Positions 7,094 to 14,712 of a DNA stretch of 16,642 bases are shown here, in pieces. Under the pieces are notes generated by a model. The model made no database searches and was not told the DNA's origin. It saw only the letters and a program-made list of their open reading frames with translations. Position 1 is the stretch's first letter. Each line of letters starts with the position of its first letter. This DNA comes from Desulfobacteraceae bacterium (GTDB taxonomy: Bacteria; Desulfobacterota; DSM-4660; Desulfatiglandales; Desulfatiglandaceae): contig CP070700.1 in the NCBI GenBank assembly GCA_020349865.1, forward strand, positions 4,914,217-4,930,858. The letters run 5' to 3'. Made by a program: the position numbers and the translations under genes.

Positions 7094-8449
7094 ATGAAAG
7101 CTAATATGAAGTGCATAGTGGTCAATGTTTTAGCCTGCCTAGTCTTGACGATTTTTTGTGGCATGGGGTTTGCGGCAAAGAAAGTCATCCATGTCTGGCA
7201 TACTGAAACCAATCCTGTATCGAGGGAAGCAATTGCCAACATCGTAGCAAGGTTCGAGACCCTGCATCCGGACATAAAAGTGGAGGCAGAGGCCCTTGCA
7301 TGGGGAGATCTGGAAGGTAAGATCATGGCCGCCCTGGCAGCGGGTTCCCCACCAGAGCTGTCACATGGTCAGCCCATCACATGTGCTGCACTTCAGAAGA
7401 AAGGATTGCTTTTGCCACTAGACGAAGTAGTCGAAGCCATTGGTGAGGACAATATTTGGGATCAGATAAAAAAAGTAGGCAAATTCGGTGAACACTATTA
7501 TGGCCTTGTCCACGCCGCTGGCACGTCTCTTTTGATCTACCGCAAGGACCTGGCCACCAAAAAGGGTCTTCAGGGCCCAAAGACATGGGACGACCTGCTG
7601 AACATCGCCAGGGAGTTGACGATGGATACTAACGGGGATGGAAAGACAGAGATCTACGGCTTAACAATACCTGGGGACAACTTGTTCATCAACATCCTAA
7701 TGGGGGAGCTCACCAAGGCCAACGGAGGCATACTCTTCGATGGTCAGAATCGACCTCATTTTACGGACAAATCGATGATCGAGACCTTGGAGTTCTTAAA
7801 AGAACTGACCAAGTATATGCCCCCCGGCTGGGAGGGACACGGATACAGGGAAACATTTGCCAACATGTACGGCCAAAAGGCGGCCATGATGTATCAAGGA
7901 TACGGGAGAGGTGCCTCATTGATCGAGCAGTATGCGCAGAAGGATATGGCCAATACCGATTATTTCGATGTCTGGATAAAACCACATGGACCTAACGGCA
8001 CAAAACCAGCAGCTCAAGTTGATGAGGAGCCATGGATGATGTTTAAGGGATGTAAGTATCCCAATGAGGCTATCGAATTCTTGAAATTCTTTTACAAAGA
8101 TGAGAATTATCTGGAATACATCCAGACGGTTCCGATTCACTTCTTCCCTATAACGAAGTCCCTCAGAAAAAGCGAAGCATACCATGCGACCCCCATGATT
8201 AAGAAGTGGAAGGGTTGGCTTGATGTCCAGGAATATTATCTGGATAACGACCTTGTTAAGCCGACACTCGTTATCGATTGGGAAGATATGTCTGCCAAAC
8301 CCTATCTCATGGAAATTCTGGGTTCCGGCATACTGAAGGACATGGTCATGGAAGTAACCAAGGAGGACGTGCCGCCGGAGAAGGCTGCGGCAAAGGCCCA
8401 AAAGAGGGCAGAGGAACTCGTAAAAGACAAAGGCTACGCTAAGTGGTAA
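7094..8449 (+). CDS. ABC transporter extracellular substrate-binding protein (CUT1 / SBP_bac_1)
   Basis: Periplasmic receptor that captures the solute for the permeases encoded downstream. I place the start at ATG 7094, preceded by AGGAGG at 7081-7086, rather than the ATG at 7067, which lies upstream of that ribosome site; this gives 451 residues. Residues 1-28 form a signal peptide (positively charged KANMKC, hydrophobic VVNVLACLVLTIFCGMGF, cut near A-A-K). The mature protein opens KVIHVWHTETN and has the cluster-1 fold typical of sugar, glycerol-phosphate and polyol binders (UgpB/MalE type), with ARFETLHPDIKVE and an EEPWMMFKGCKYPNEAIEFLKFF segment. Substrate cannot be read from sequence. 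The C-terminal E-K-A-A-A-K-A-Q-x-R-A-E-E-L helix is typical. A stem-loop follows the stop. Confidence 0.88.
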   Translation: MKANMKCIVVNVLACLVLTIFCGMGFAAKKVIHVWHTETNPVSREAIANIVARFETLHPDIKVEAEALAWGDLEGKIMAALAAGSPPELSHGQPITCAALQKKGLLLPLDEVVEAIGEDNIWDQIKKVGKFGEHYYGLVHAAGTSLLIYRKDLATKKGLQGPKTWDDLLNIARELTMDTNGDGKTEIYGLTIPGDNLFINILMGELTKANGGILFDGQNRPHFTDKSMIETLEFLKELTKYMPPGWEGHGYRETFANMYGQKAAMMYQGYGRGASLIEQYAQKDMANTDYFDVWIKPHGPNGTKPAAQVDEEPWMMFKGCKYPNEAIEFLKFFYKDENYLEYIQTVPIHFFPITKSLRKSEAYHATPMIKKWKGWLDVQEYYLDNDLVKPTLVIDWEDMSAKPYLMEILGSGILKDMVMEVTKEDVPPEKAAAKAQKRAEELVKDKGYAKW

Positions 8450-8463
8450 CATAAAGGCCTGGG

Positions 8464-8501
8464 AACTGCTGGGAGCATTTTTTTGGCTCCCAGCAGTTTT
8501 T
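8464..8501 (+). terminator. Intercistronic stem-loop with T-tract (partial terminator)
   Basis: AACTGCTGGGAGC (8464-8476) pairs perfectly with GCTCCCAGCAGTT (8486-8498) across a 9-nt loop rich in T, and is followed by a run of T to 8501. It has all features of a Rho-independent terminator, yet lies between the binding-protein gene and the permease gene of the same transporter. It probably limits read-through and/or protects the 3' end of the binding-protein message, giving receptor excess over permease. Confidence 0.82.
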
Positions 8502-8529
8502 AGTGAGACCCTGAAACTAGGATAAAAGA

Positions 8530-9405
8530 ATGAAGTTAAGTCCTCAAAAAGCTGGCCTTGTGCTGATCGCTCCGTCCATTTTCCTGATCTGTGCCTTGTT
8601 GGTCTATCCGGTGGTCTACGGAGTCTGGCTCAGCTTTTTCAAAAAACACTCCTTCTTCCCGGAGCAGAGATTTGTTGGTCTTGCGAATTATTTGTATTTG
8701 CTAAAAGACTCTGAATTCTGGATGAGCGTCTGGTACGGGACTGTCTATTCGGTCAGCACCATTGCGCTCCAAATTATCGTTGGTGTTATAGCAGCCTTAA
8801 TTCTCAATGAGGCCTTTAAGGGGAGGAATTTTGTCCGGGGCGTTATCCTTTTTCCTTACGTGATTCCCACGGTGGTGGCCATCATCCTCTGGAAATGGCT
8901 CCTGAACAACCAATTTGGTTTGGTCAACTATCTTTTGATGGCTGTTGGCATCATTGAAGACCCACTTTCCTGGATGGGAAAAGATCACATCATGACTTCT
9001 TTGATCATCATCAGTGTGTGGGAGTTTTTTCCTTTCGTTGTCCTGAGCGTTCTTGCTCGAATGCAATCGATTCCGCCGGTTCTCTATGAAGCCGCCAAGG
9101 TTGATGGTGCCGGCACGCTTGGTCGATTCATTCACGTGACCCTGCCTCAGTTAAGAAACGTGCTTTTTGTTGTTATTCTTTTGAGAAGTATCTGGATGTT
9201 CACGAAGTTCGATACGGTCTGGTTACTCTCCCAGGGTGGCGGTGCTGAGAAATATATTAGAACTCTGCCCGTCTATGCTTACATGAGGACCTTTATGTAC
9301 TATCAGGCCGGATTGGGATCAACGCTTGCCGTGATTATGTTTGGAATTTTGATCGCATCCACAGCGATTTATTTCAGGATGTTCAGGCGGGAGGAAGAGA
9401 TTTGA
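8530..9405 (+). CDS. ABC transporter permease, MalF/UgpA type
   Basis: A 291-residue inner-membrane subunit with six predicted hydrophobic helices (about 8-35, 65-95, 102-125, 153-177, 208-232 and 260-283). The cytoplasmic EAA loop, where the ATPase docks, begins at E187 (YEAAKVDGAGTLGRFIHVTLP). It lacks the long periplasmic insertion of E. coli MalF, so it is UgpA/ThuF-like in size. The ATG at 8530 begins 80 bp after the binding-protein stop, with the stem-loop between. It overlaps the next permease by 4 bp (TTGA), implying translational coupling and heterodimer assembly. Confidence 0.9.
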   Translation: MKLSPQKAGLVLIAPSIFLICALLVYPVVYGVWLSFFKKHSFFPEQRFVGLANYLYLLKDSEFWMSVWYGTVYSVSTIALQIIVGVIAALILNEAFKGRNFVRGVILFPYVIPTVVAIILWKWLLNNQFGLVNYLLMAVGIIEDPLSWMGKDHIMTSLIIISVWEFFPFVVLSVLARMQSIPPVLYEAAKVDGAGTLGRFIHVTLPQLRNVLFVVILLRSIWMFTKFDTVWLLSQGGGAEKYIRTLPVYAYMRTFMYYQAGLGSTLAVIMFGILIASTAIYFRMFRREEEI

Positions 9406-10244
9406 AATCGAAGAACAGGTTCTTTTCGTTACGGGGGCAGGGTATCTATTGGTGTGCGGCTGTTCTCGTGGTTCTCACCGCATTCCCCTTCTTCTGGATG
9501 ATTTCTACCTCTTTTAAGCCCTTAAAGGAGATATTCGTTTACCCACCCTATTTTCTTCCCAAAAGCTTTACCCTTGCCAACTTCGACCGACTGTTTGAAC
9601 AAACCCGTTTCCTGACATATTTTAAAAACAGCGTCTTTGTATCAACATCAGCTGTCGTACTTACCATGATAATCGCAAGTGCCGGGGCTTACAGTCTGAC
9701 GCGTTTCAAGTTCTATGGCCGGGAAAAGATGGCCAGTCTTATACTTTTTACTTACATGTTTGCCCCTATAATGATTGTTATTCCGTTTTATGTATTGATC
9801 AAAAAAATTGGTCTTGCAAATACTCACCTTGCCCTGATCATGGCATATACTGCCTTTTGTCTCCCCTTCAGCCTGTGGTTGCTGAGGGCCTTCTTTCAAA
9901 GCATACCCATGGCTTTAGAGGAAGCCGCTTTAACCGACGGGGCTGGAAGAATACGGGCGGTCGTGTATGTTATTTTTCCCCTTGCACTTCCCGGCATCAT
10001 CGCGACGGGTATCTTCACCTTCATACTGGCATGGAATGATTACATTTTTGTGAGAATTCTGATTACCTCGGATGAACTCAAGACTCTTTCTGTGGGGATC
10101 GCAGACCTCTATAACGCCACTGTGATCGATTGGGGGATGATCATGTCGGGAGGAATGTTGATCACAATACCCGTTTTGATATTTTTCGTCTTCATCCAGC
10201 GGTATTTGATAGCTGGATGGGGTGCAGGTGCAATCAAAGGATAA
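9402..10244 (+). CDS. ABC transporter permease, MalG/UgpE type
   Basis: A 280-residue inner-membrane partner of the 8530 permease. It has an N-terminal helix at about 17-36, then further helices ending in GGMLITIPVLIFFVFIQRYLI, and the EAA loop begins at E173 (EEAALTDGAGRIRAVVYVIFP). The C-terminal R-Y-L-I-x-G-x-G-A-G-A-I-K-G is the standard ending of MalG-like proteins. The start is TTG at 9402 inside the stop of the previous gene, with GGGAGGAAGAGA just upstream as ribosome site. The regulator gene follows 34 bp later. Confidence 0.9.
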   Translation: MKSKNRFFSLRGQGIYWCAAVLVVLTAFPFFWMISTSFKPLKEIFVYPPYFLPKSFTLANFDRLFEQTRFLTYFKNSVFVSTSAVVLTMIIASAGAYSLTRFKFYGREKMASLILFTYMFAPIMIVIPFYVLIKKIGLANTHLALIMAYTAFCLPFSLWLLRAFFQSIPMALEEAALTDGAGRIRAVVYVIFPLALPGIIATGIFTFILAWNDYIFVRILITSDELKTLSVGIADLYNATVIDWGMIMSGGMLITIPVLIFFVFIQRYLIAGWGAGAIKG

Positions 10245-10278
10245 CAGCTAAATAGAGGGGCAAAGCAGAGGAAATATT

Positions 10279-11052
10279 TTGAAAAAAAGTGAAAACAAAA
10301 GAGGGGTGTTCTCCCCAATCAAGACCAGCAAAAAGCCGGATAAAGTTTACAAACAGATAGTTTCAATGATTAGTAGGGGGGCGCTTAGGCCTGCTGAGAA
10401 ATTACCTTCCGAGAGAGAAATGGCATCAGATCTCGGAATCAGTCGACAGTCTGTCCGAGAAGCGCTTTACCGAGCAGAAACCATGGGGTTGATTGAGGTG
10501 CGCCAGGGAGAGGGAAGTTTCGTGCGTTCAACCGTTGGTGAATCCTTAGGGTCCCCACTAGCGGTTCTTCTTGAAGAACAAGCAGAAACAGTTTTTGAAT
10601 TTTTGGAAATTCGTAAGGTGATTGAGGGATGGTGCGCGGAAAAAGCCGCAACAGAGGCTGATGCTGTCGATTTAAGGAAGATTAAGGAAGTACTCGACAA
10701 AATGATGAAACTCAATACAGCGAATAGGAAATGGGAAAAAACGGATATGGACTTCCATTTCGCTATTGTGGCGGCCACCCACAACGTTATTGCGATGCAT
10801 ATCATGGAGGCGCTAAAAGTTGGTTTTGATACTTTTTTTGATTTTAGACAGCATTTTTCAAAGGCTGATGAGAAAGAACTTATGTGGCGGCACCATTTCG
10901 AGGTTTATGAGGCGCTAAATCAAAGAGATCCTGTCCTGGCCAGACAGAAAATCATAGATCATCTGGATTTCATCGAGGAAAAAATCAAAAAAACATGGAA
11001 GGAAACGAAGTCCGAACAGGGTGATGTGATATCCGGATTAGGAGGTGGATAA
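10279..11052 (+). CDS. GntR-family transcriptional regulator, FCD (FadR) subgroup
   Basis: A 257-residue DNA-binding regulator. The winged helix occupies about 20-85 with a textbook recognition region, LPSEREMASDLGISRQSVREAL, and wing QGEGSFV. The FCD ligand domain spans about 100-235; likely metal ligands are D156/H160 (in TDMDFHFAI), H205/H206 (in MWRHHFEVYEAL) and H228 (in IIDHLDFIEE). The start is TTG at 10279 with AGAGGAAA upstream. The distal end (EQGDVISGLGGG) encodes the GGAGGTGG that serves as ribosome site for the next gene, only 2 bp away, so regulator and dehydrogenase are coupled. Embedded among the transport and enzyme genes, it probably senses the imported compound or a product. 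It differs clearly from the GntR at 3462-4142. Confidence 0.9.
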   Translation: MKKSENKRGVFSPIKTSKKPDKVYKQIVSMISRGALRPAEKLPSEREMASDLGISRQSVREALYRAETMGLIEVRQGEGSFVRSTVGESLGSPLAVLLEEQAETVFEFLEIRKVIEGWCAEKAATEADAVDLRKIKEVLDKMMKLNTANRKWEKTDMDFHFAIVAATHNVIAMHIMEALKVGFDTFFDFRQHFSKADEKELMWRHHFEVYEALNQRDPVLARQKIIDHLDFIEEKIKKTWKETKSEQGDVISGLGGG

Positions 11053-11054
11053 TC

Positions 11055-11807
11055 ATGAGGCTTCAGGGTAAGACAGCACTTATAACTGGTGGGGCACGAG
11101 GTATAGGTGCGGCGACAGCTTTTCTGTTTGAGGAAGAAGGCGCTAGGGTTGGAATTGTTGATGCACGGGAGGAAGGTCTGCAACAGATTTTGGACGGCGC
11201 CGGGCAAAAAGGAATCGAACTTAAGACTTTTCTTGGGGACGTAACGAAAAAGGATCAAATCGAACGCTTTATGGGCGAGTTCGTCCAAGAATTCGGACGA
11301 ATCGATATCTTGGTGAACAATGCTGGGATCGCTATATCCAGACCTTTTCTTGAAAAGACTGCGGAGGATTGGGAACAAACGCTAGCGGTAAATCTGATAG
11401 GAGTCTTTCTTTGTGCGCAGGCCGCGGCAAAATACATGCTAAAACAGAAATCTGGAAAGATAGTAAACATATCTTCAATACGAGGTATCGAGCACTGTGG
11501 ACGTGAAGGAATCATGGACTACAGTGCATCTAAGATAGGAGTGATCAGTTTGACCAAGACCATGGCGAAAGAACTCGCTCCCCAAATCAACGTTAACAGC
11601 GTCGCGCCAGGACACACGAAGACCGAAATGACAAACTCGTTACCCGAAGAAATAAAGCGGAATATGATTGAAGGGTCCTATCTTAAGCGACTGGCGGAAC
11701 CAATGGACATTGCAAAGGCTATACTGTTTCTTGCTTCAGATGATGCCGATTTTATTACAGGCCAGGTTCTTCTGGTGGACGGAGGATTTAGCCTCAAAAG
11801 GACCTAG
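11055..11807 (+). CDS. Short-chain dehydrogenase/reductase (FabG-like, classical SDR)
   Basis: A 250-residue cytoplasmic NAD(P)-dependent alcohol/ketone oxidoreductase. The cofactor motif TGGARGIG is at 11-18, and D36 at the end of the second strand (GIVDARE) favours NAD over NADP. The NNAG motif lies at 88-91 and N113 (VNLIG) follows. The catalytic residues are S140/S141, Y156 and K160 (YSASK). The C-terminal G-Q-V-L-L-V-D-G-G is standard. The ATG at 11055 has GGAGGTGG within the end of the regulator gene. Candidates by context are polyol or hydroxy-acid dehydrogenases; family members also act on 3-oxoacyl thioesters and sugars, so the substrate is not resolved. Confidence 0.9.
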   Translation: MRLQGKTALITGGARGIGAATAFLFEEEGARVGIVDAREEGLQQILDGAGQKGIELKTFLGDVTKKDQIERFMGEFVQEFGRIDILVNNAGIAISRPFLEKTAEDWEQTLAVNLIGVFLCAQAAAKYMLKQKSGKIVNISSIRGIEHCGREGIMDYSASKIGVISLTKTMAKELAPQINVNSVAPGHTKTEMTNSLPEEIKRNMIEGSYLKRLAEPMDIAKAILFLASDDADFITGQVLLVDGGFSLKRT

Positions 11808-11878
11808 TTTCACAAATTTGGTGACTAAGACTTAGAAAAGAGATATTGCCAGGATGGGCGTTTCCGAGGGGGTTGGCG

Positions 11879-12985
11879 TTGGCCACAATTAGACTGGAGA
11901 ATTTGACGAAGAAATTTGAAAGCGTCGAAGCAGTTAAGGATATATCCCTAGAAGTTGAAGACGGGGAATTCTTGGTGCTGGTCGGACCGTCGGGCTGCGG
12001 AAAGTCAACTACTTTGCGCATGATTGCGGGTTTAGAAGAAATCACCTCTGGACGGATCTATATCGAGGATCAGGTTGTCAATAATCTGGCTCCAAAAGAC
12101 AGAGACATTGCGATGGTTTTTCAGGAGTACGCCCTCTATCCCCATATGACTGTCCGAAAGAATTTGGCTTTTGGCCTCAAGATGAGAGGCTTTCCGAAGA
12201 TTGAGACTGAACAGAGAGTTAGGGAGACTGGTGAACTCCTTGGAATCAGCGATCTTCTAAACCGAAAGCCCAGGGAGCTTTCAGGAGGACAGAGACAGAG
12301 AGTTGCTTTGGGGAGGGCGATAATTAGAAAACCAAAAGCTTTTCTCTTCGATGAGCCCCTCAGCAACCTTGATGCTAAACTTCGGGTTCAGATGCGAGCT
12401 GAACTTAGCAAACTTCACAACAGGTTGAAGACAACGATTATTTATGTAACTCATGATCAGGTAGAAGCAATGACCATGGGAACAAAAATCGTTATCATGA
12501 AAGACGGAGAGATTCAACAGATGGGCGGCCCAATGCAGATTTACAGGTATCCACTCAATATGTTCGTTGCCGGCTTTATTGGAAGCCCCTCCATGAATTT
12601 CTTTCCGGCTCGTTTTGTATCCGCGAATTCTCAGATTCTTATTGAAACTGAGTTTCTCCGAGTACCTATCCCAAAGAGCATGAATGCCGGATATCAGAAA
12701 TTCGTTGGGCAAGAAGTAATTTTCGGAATTCGCCCTGAAGACATTCACAGCGCTGATTTCACGAAAGAATACAGTGAGGATGCCTCTATTGGGGGGAAAG
12801 TCGAGGTGATCGAACCCCTCGGTCCGGACATTCTACTTAATATTAGCTGTGGTCAGGACAACCTGGTGGCGCGGGTGGACCCCCGAGTCGAGACAGACAT
12901 CGGAAAAGAACTCAGGCTCGTCCTAAATATGGAGCACATGCATGTCTTTGAAATCGATCCGCCTCATCCGAGAATAGGTGAGTGA
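11879..12985 (+). CDS. ABC transporter ATP-binding protein, MalK/UgpC type
   Basis: A 368-residue ATPase expected to drive the importer encoded at 7094-10244. I choose TTG at 11879: GAGGGGG lies at 11866-11872, and the resulting start MATIRLENLTKKF matches the family N-terminus. The upstream TTG at 11846 adds 11 unrelated residues. Walker A is GPSGCGKST (36-44), Q-loop Q82, signature LSGGQ (134-138), Walker B FLFDEP with D158/E159, D-loop SNLDAKLR, and H-loop H192. The C-terminal 130 residues form the MalK-type TOBE/OB regulatory domain (PEDIHSADF, MHVFEIDP). The gene is separated from the permeases by regulator and SDR genes but is the only ATPase in the window. Confidence 0.9.
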   Translation: MATIRLENLTKKFESVEAVKDISLEVEDGEFLVLVGPSGCGKSTTLRMIAGLEEITSGRIYIEDQVVNNLAPKDRDIAMVFQEYALYPHMTVRKNLAFGLKMRGFPKIETEQRVRETGELLGISDLLNRKPRELSGGQRQRVALGRAIIRKPKAFLFDEPLSNLDAKLRVQMRAELSKLHNRLKTTIIYVTHDQVEAMTMGTKIVIMKDGEIQQMGGPMQIYRYPLNMFVAGFIGSPSMNFFPARFVSANSQILIETEFLRVPIPKSMNAGYQKFVGQEVIFGIRPEDIHSADFTKEYSEDASIGGKVEVIEPLGPDILLNISCGQDNLVARVDPRVETDIGKELRLVLNMEHMHVFEIDPPHPRIGE

Positions 12986-13062
12986 AGCCGACGGCTAGAG
13001 TTCTGAGTGAACACCAGTTTTACCCAAGCCTATCTTCGCTATACCGGGGCTCGTAATTCGGC

Positions 13063-13350
13063 CTAACCTTCGAGTCTTGATTTTTCTATAAAGATCTCAA
13101 CTCTCCAGGGATTAAGGAAAATGCCAAATGATCCGGTCTTCTGAATTTCTTGAATTTCACGAACACCAGCATGATCGATTGCAAAAGGAGACGAACTGGC
13201 TGGAAGCGACAAGATTTTGGTAGGAAATAGGGTAAACATCTCGAGAAGCTTGACCTTGAGAAGATGAACGAAATCGTTAATTTTATTGTTGACAATTTGA
13301 GGCCCCAAATTTATATTCTCAAGCTGATGAGCCCAAATCTGCATCTTCAT
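13063..13350 (-). CDS. Hypothetical small ORF, doubtful
   Basis: A 95-residue open frame opposite to the cluster. It begins MKMQIWAHQLENINLGPQIV and includes a plausible stretch PTKILSLPASSSPFAIDHAG. I recognise no family. There is no good ribosome site before the ATG at 13350, and the plus-strand promoter at 13289-13317 lies inside it. It may be a chance frame or the remains of a gene that extended further upstream on the minus strand. Confidence 0.18.
   Translation of the reverse strand: MKMQIWAHQLENINLGPQIVNNKINDFVHLLKVKLLEMFTLFPTKILSLPASSSPFAIDHAGVREIQEIQKTGSFGIFLNPWRVEIFIEKSRLEG
13289..13317 (+). promoter_or_regulatory. Strong sigma-70-type promoter for the dehydrogenase-KOR operon
   Basis: TTGACA at 13289-13294, exactly 17 bp, then TATATT at 13312-13317 (five of six to consensus). 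Predicted transcription start is near 13324, leaving about a 140-nt leader before the ATG at 13463. It is the best promoter match I found in the window. Confidence 0.62.
13294..13311. promoter_or_regulatory. Palindromic operator candidate within the promoter spacer
   Basis: AATTTGAGGCCCCAAATT is an 18-bp dyad with a single mismatched pair. It covers the interval from the last base of the -35 to the base before the -10. Its core differs from the TGGT-N3-ACCA palindrome at 4890, so it probably binds a different protein, or is a chance dyad. Confidence 0.45.
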
Positions 13351-13462
13351 TGAGATTCTTTACTTTGAACTTGCCTTTTTCCACTACTGTTTCGCCTGCT
13401 CGTGGGAGGATCCCCTTCTCACTGGTTTTTGATTTCACGGAAATGAACAAGGAGACTAAAGG

Positions 13463-14413
13463 ATGAATCCGAAGTTCAAAGTGCTACTATATGAACCAAT
13501 GCATCCCAAAGGGACTGCGCTCCTTGAGGAAAAGTGCGAGGTAAAATACGCTGATTCCCTGGTCGAAGAAGATTTAATCATTCAGCTTTCGGACATAGAC
13601 GCCATAATCTTGCGAGCCAATGGCGCTGTCTCAAGACCCATTATAGAGTCGGCTCCACAACTTAAGGTGATAGGAAGACATGGCGTGGGTCTGGATGCCA
13701 TTGATCTTAGGGCAGCAAAGGAAAGGGGTGTTAAAGTTGTCTATACCCCAACAGGAAACTGTGAAAGTGTTGCTGAACACTTCGTGGCTCTGGCCCTCAT
13801 GTTGGCCAAAAAGGTAAGATTGGCAGATATAGCACTTCGAACTGGCAACTGGAAAGCCCGCTATGAGCTTATCGGAACTGAGTTACGAGGGAAGACCCTC
13901 GGTATAGTTGGCTTTGGCAGGATTGGCCAGCAAACAGCGCGTATCTGCAAGAATGGTTTCGATATGAAGGTCATCTACTATGACGTGGTTCGTAATCAAG
14001 AAGTTGAAAAGGAATTGGGGGCTACACATCTTGATAAAGAGGGGGTTTTCTCGAAGGCCGACTTTATATCTCTTAATCTGCCGCTTTTGTCTGGTACCAA
14101 GCAGTCCATAAATGCAAATTTGCTGAAGCTCATGAAACCCACGGCGTTCCTCATAAATATGGCAAGGGGACCGGTTTGGAACGAAACGGATGTGGTGAAA
14201 GCACTAAAGGATAACTGGATCGCAGGTGTGGGCTCAGACGTTTATGAAATTGAGCCTGCCACACCTGAAAACCCACTCTTAAAAATGGATAACTTTGTTG
14301 GTACGCCCCATATGTCCGCACATACCGAAGAGAGCATGATTCGAATGAGTATGGTGGCACGTGACGTACTGGCAGTTTTGGAAGGTCGGCAACCCGAGTT
14401 TCCAGCCCCTTAG
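13463..14413 (+). CDS. D-isomer-specific 2-hydroxyacid dehydrogenase (SerA-like)
   Basis: A 316-residue NAD-dependent enzyme interconverting a 2-hydroxyacid and a 2-oxoacid. It has the split catalytic domain (1-100 and 290-316) around the Rossmann domain: G150-x-G152-x-x-G155 in GIVGFGRIG, and acidic D174 after the second strand, indicating NAD preference. Catalytic residues are R235 (NMARGPVWNE), E264 (YEIEP) and H283 (TPHMSAHT). It is shorter than full SerA because the ACT regulatory domain is absent, so a catabolic role (phosphoglycerate-, glycerate-, sulfolactate- or aryl-lactate-type substrate) is more likely than serine synthesis. The ATG at 13463 has AAGGAGA nearby. The KOR genes follow within 44 bp, so its 2-oxoacid product may be their substrate (inference). 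Confidence 0.88.
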   Translation: MNPKFKVLLYEPMHPKGTALLEEKCEVKYADSLVEEDLIIQLSDIDAIILRANGAVSRPIIESAPQLKVIGRHGVGLDAIDLRAAKERGVKVVYTPTGNCESVAEHFVALALMLAKKVRLADIALRTGNWKARYELIGTELRGKTLGIVGFGRIGQQTARICKNGFDMKVIYYDVVRNQEVEKELGATHLDKEGVFSKADFISLNLPLLSGTKQSINANLLKLMKPTAFLINMARGPVWNETDVVKALKDNWIAGVGSDVYEIEPATPENPLLKMDNFVGTPHMSAHTEESMIRMSMVARDVLAVLEGRQPEFPAP

Positions 14414-14457
14414 GATATTTTGATTTTCTGAAGCAATGCTGAGCGTGGGAGGATTAC

Positions 14458-14712
14458 GTGTCAAAAGTTACCATATTTCGTCAAGCATGCAAAGGTGTGG
14501 AGGGATGTGGAATCTGTGCCTTTGTGTGCCCCAAAAACCTGTTTTGCGCTTCTGAAGAAATAAATGAGGCAGGGTATTTACCTCCTGAAATTAAGGACGT
14601 GAGTGAATGCACGGGCTGTATGAACTGCATGATCTATTGTCCCGACTTTGCCATTGTGGTTGAGAAAGACTCTGAGGATGAATCTGAGAGGGGAGAGAAC
14701 ACAGATGAGTGA
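14458..14712 (+). CDS. korD: 2x[4Fe-4S] ferredoxin subunit of 2-oxoacid:ferredoxin oxidoreductase
   Basis: An 84-residue delta-type subunit, start GTG at 14458 with GGGAGGA at 14447. First cluster ligands: C11, C17, C20 and C24 (CKGVEGCGICAFVCP), with five residues rather than two between the first pair. Second: C51, C54, C57 and C61 (CTGCMNCMIYCP). Each set's last cysteine is followed by proline, as in bacterial ferredoxins, with the last one serving the opposite cluster. It transfers electrons from the thiamine-diphosphate enzyme to ferredoxin. The acidic tail (EKDSEDESERGE) is long, and the final 8 bp overlap the alpha-subunit start, so the two are co-translated. The symbol follows gene order D-A-B and is tentative; VorD-type naming is equally possible. 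Confidence 0.85.
   Translation: MSKVTIFRQACKGVEGCGICAFVCPKNLFCASEEINEAGYLPPEIKDVSECTGCMNCMIYCPDFAIVVEKDSEDESERGENTDE

Larger units (their letters stand above)
12986..13462. other. 477-bp intergenic region with a promoter; no convincing gene
   Basis: The region lies between two plus-strand genes. The minus strand holds an unrecognised 95-codon frame (13350-13063) and, upstream in another frame, about 39 codons starting from GTG near 13441 and reading KSKTSEKGILPRAGETVVEK. Neither has a good ribosome site or a known motif, so decayed coding is possible. The plus strand contains a strong promoter at 13289-13317. Confidence 0.4.

Noticed and set aside
7916..8452. Minus-strand open frame of 178 codons
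   Set aside because: Fully antisense to the binding-protein gene, whose frame has clear family features; no motif in the antisense product.
11846..11878. Upstream TTG start for the ATPase gene
   Set aside because: The extra residues have no family match, while TTG 11879 has a well-placed GAGGGGG and gives the conserved N-terminus.
12281..12748. Minus-strand open frame of 155 codons
   Set aside because: Antisense to the ATPase gene including its signature and Walker B motifs; a coding shadow.
14648..14704. Upstream start for the oxidoreductase alpha subunit
   Set aside because: It would overlap 65 bp of the ferredoxin gene in another frame; ATG 14705 with the coupled ATGAGTGA overlap fits the family start.
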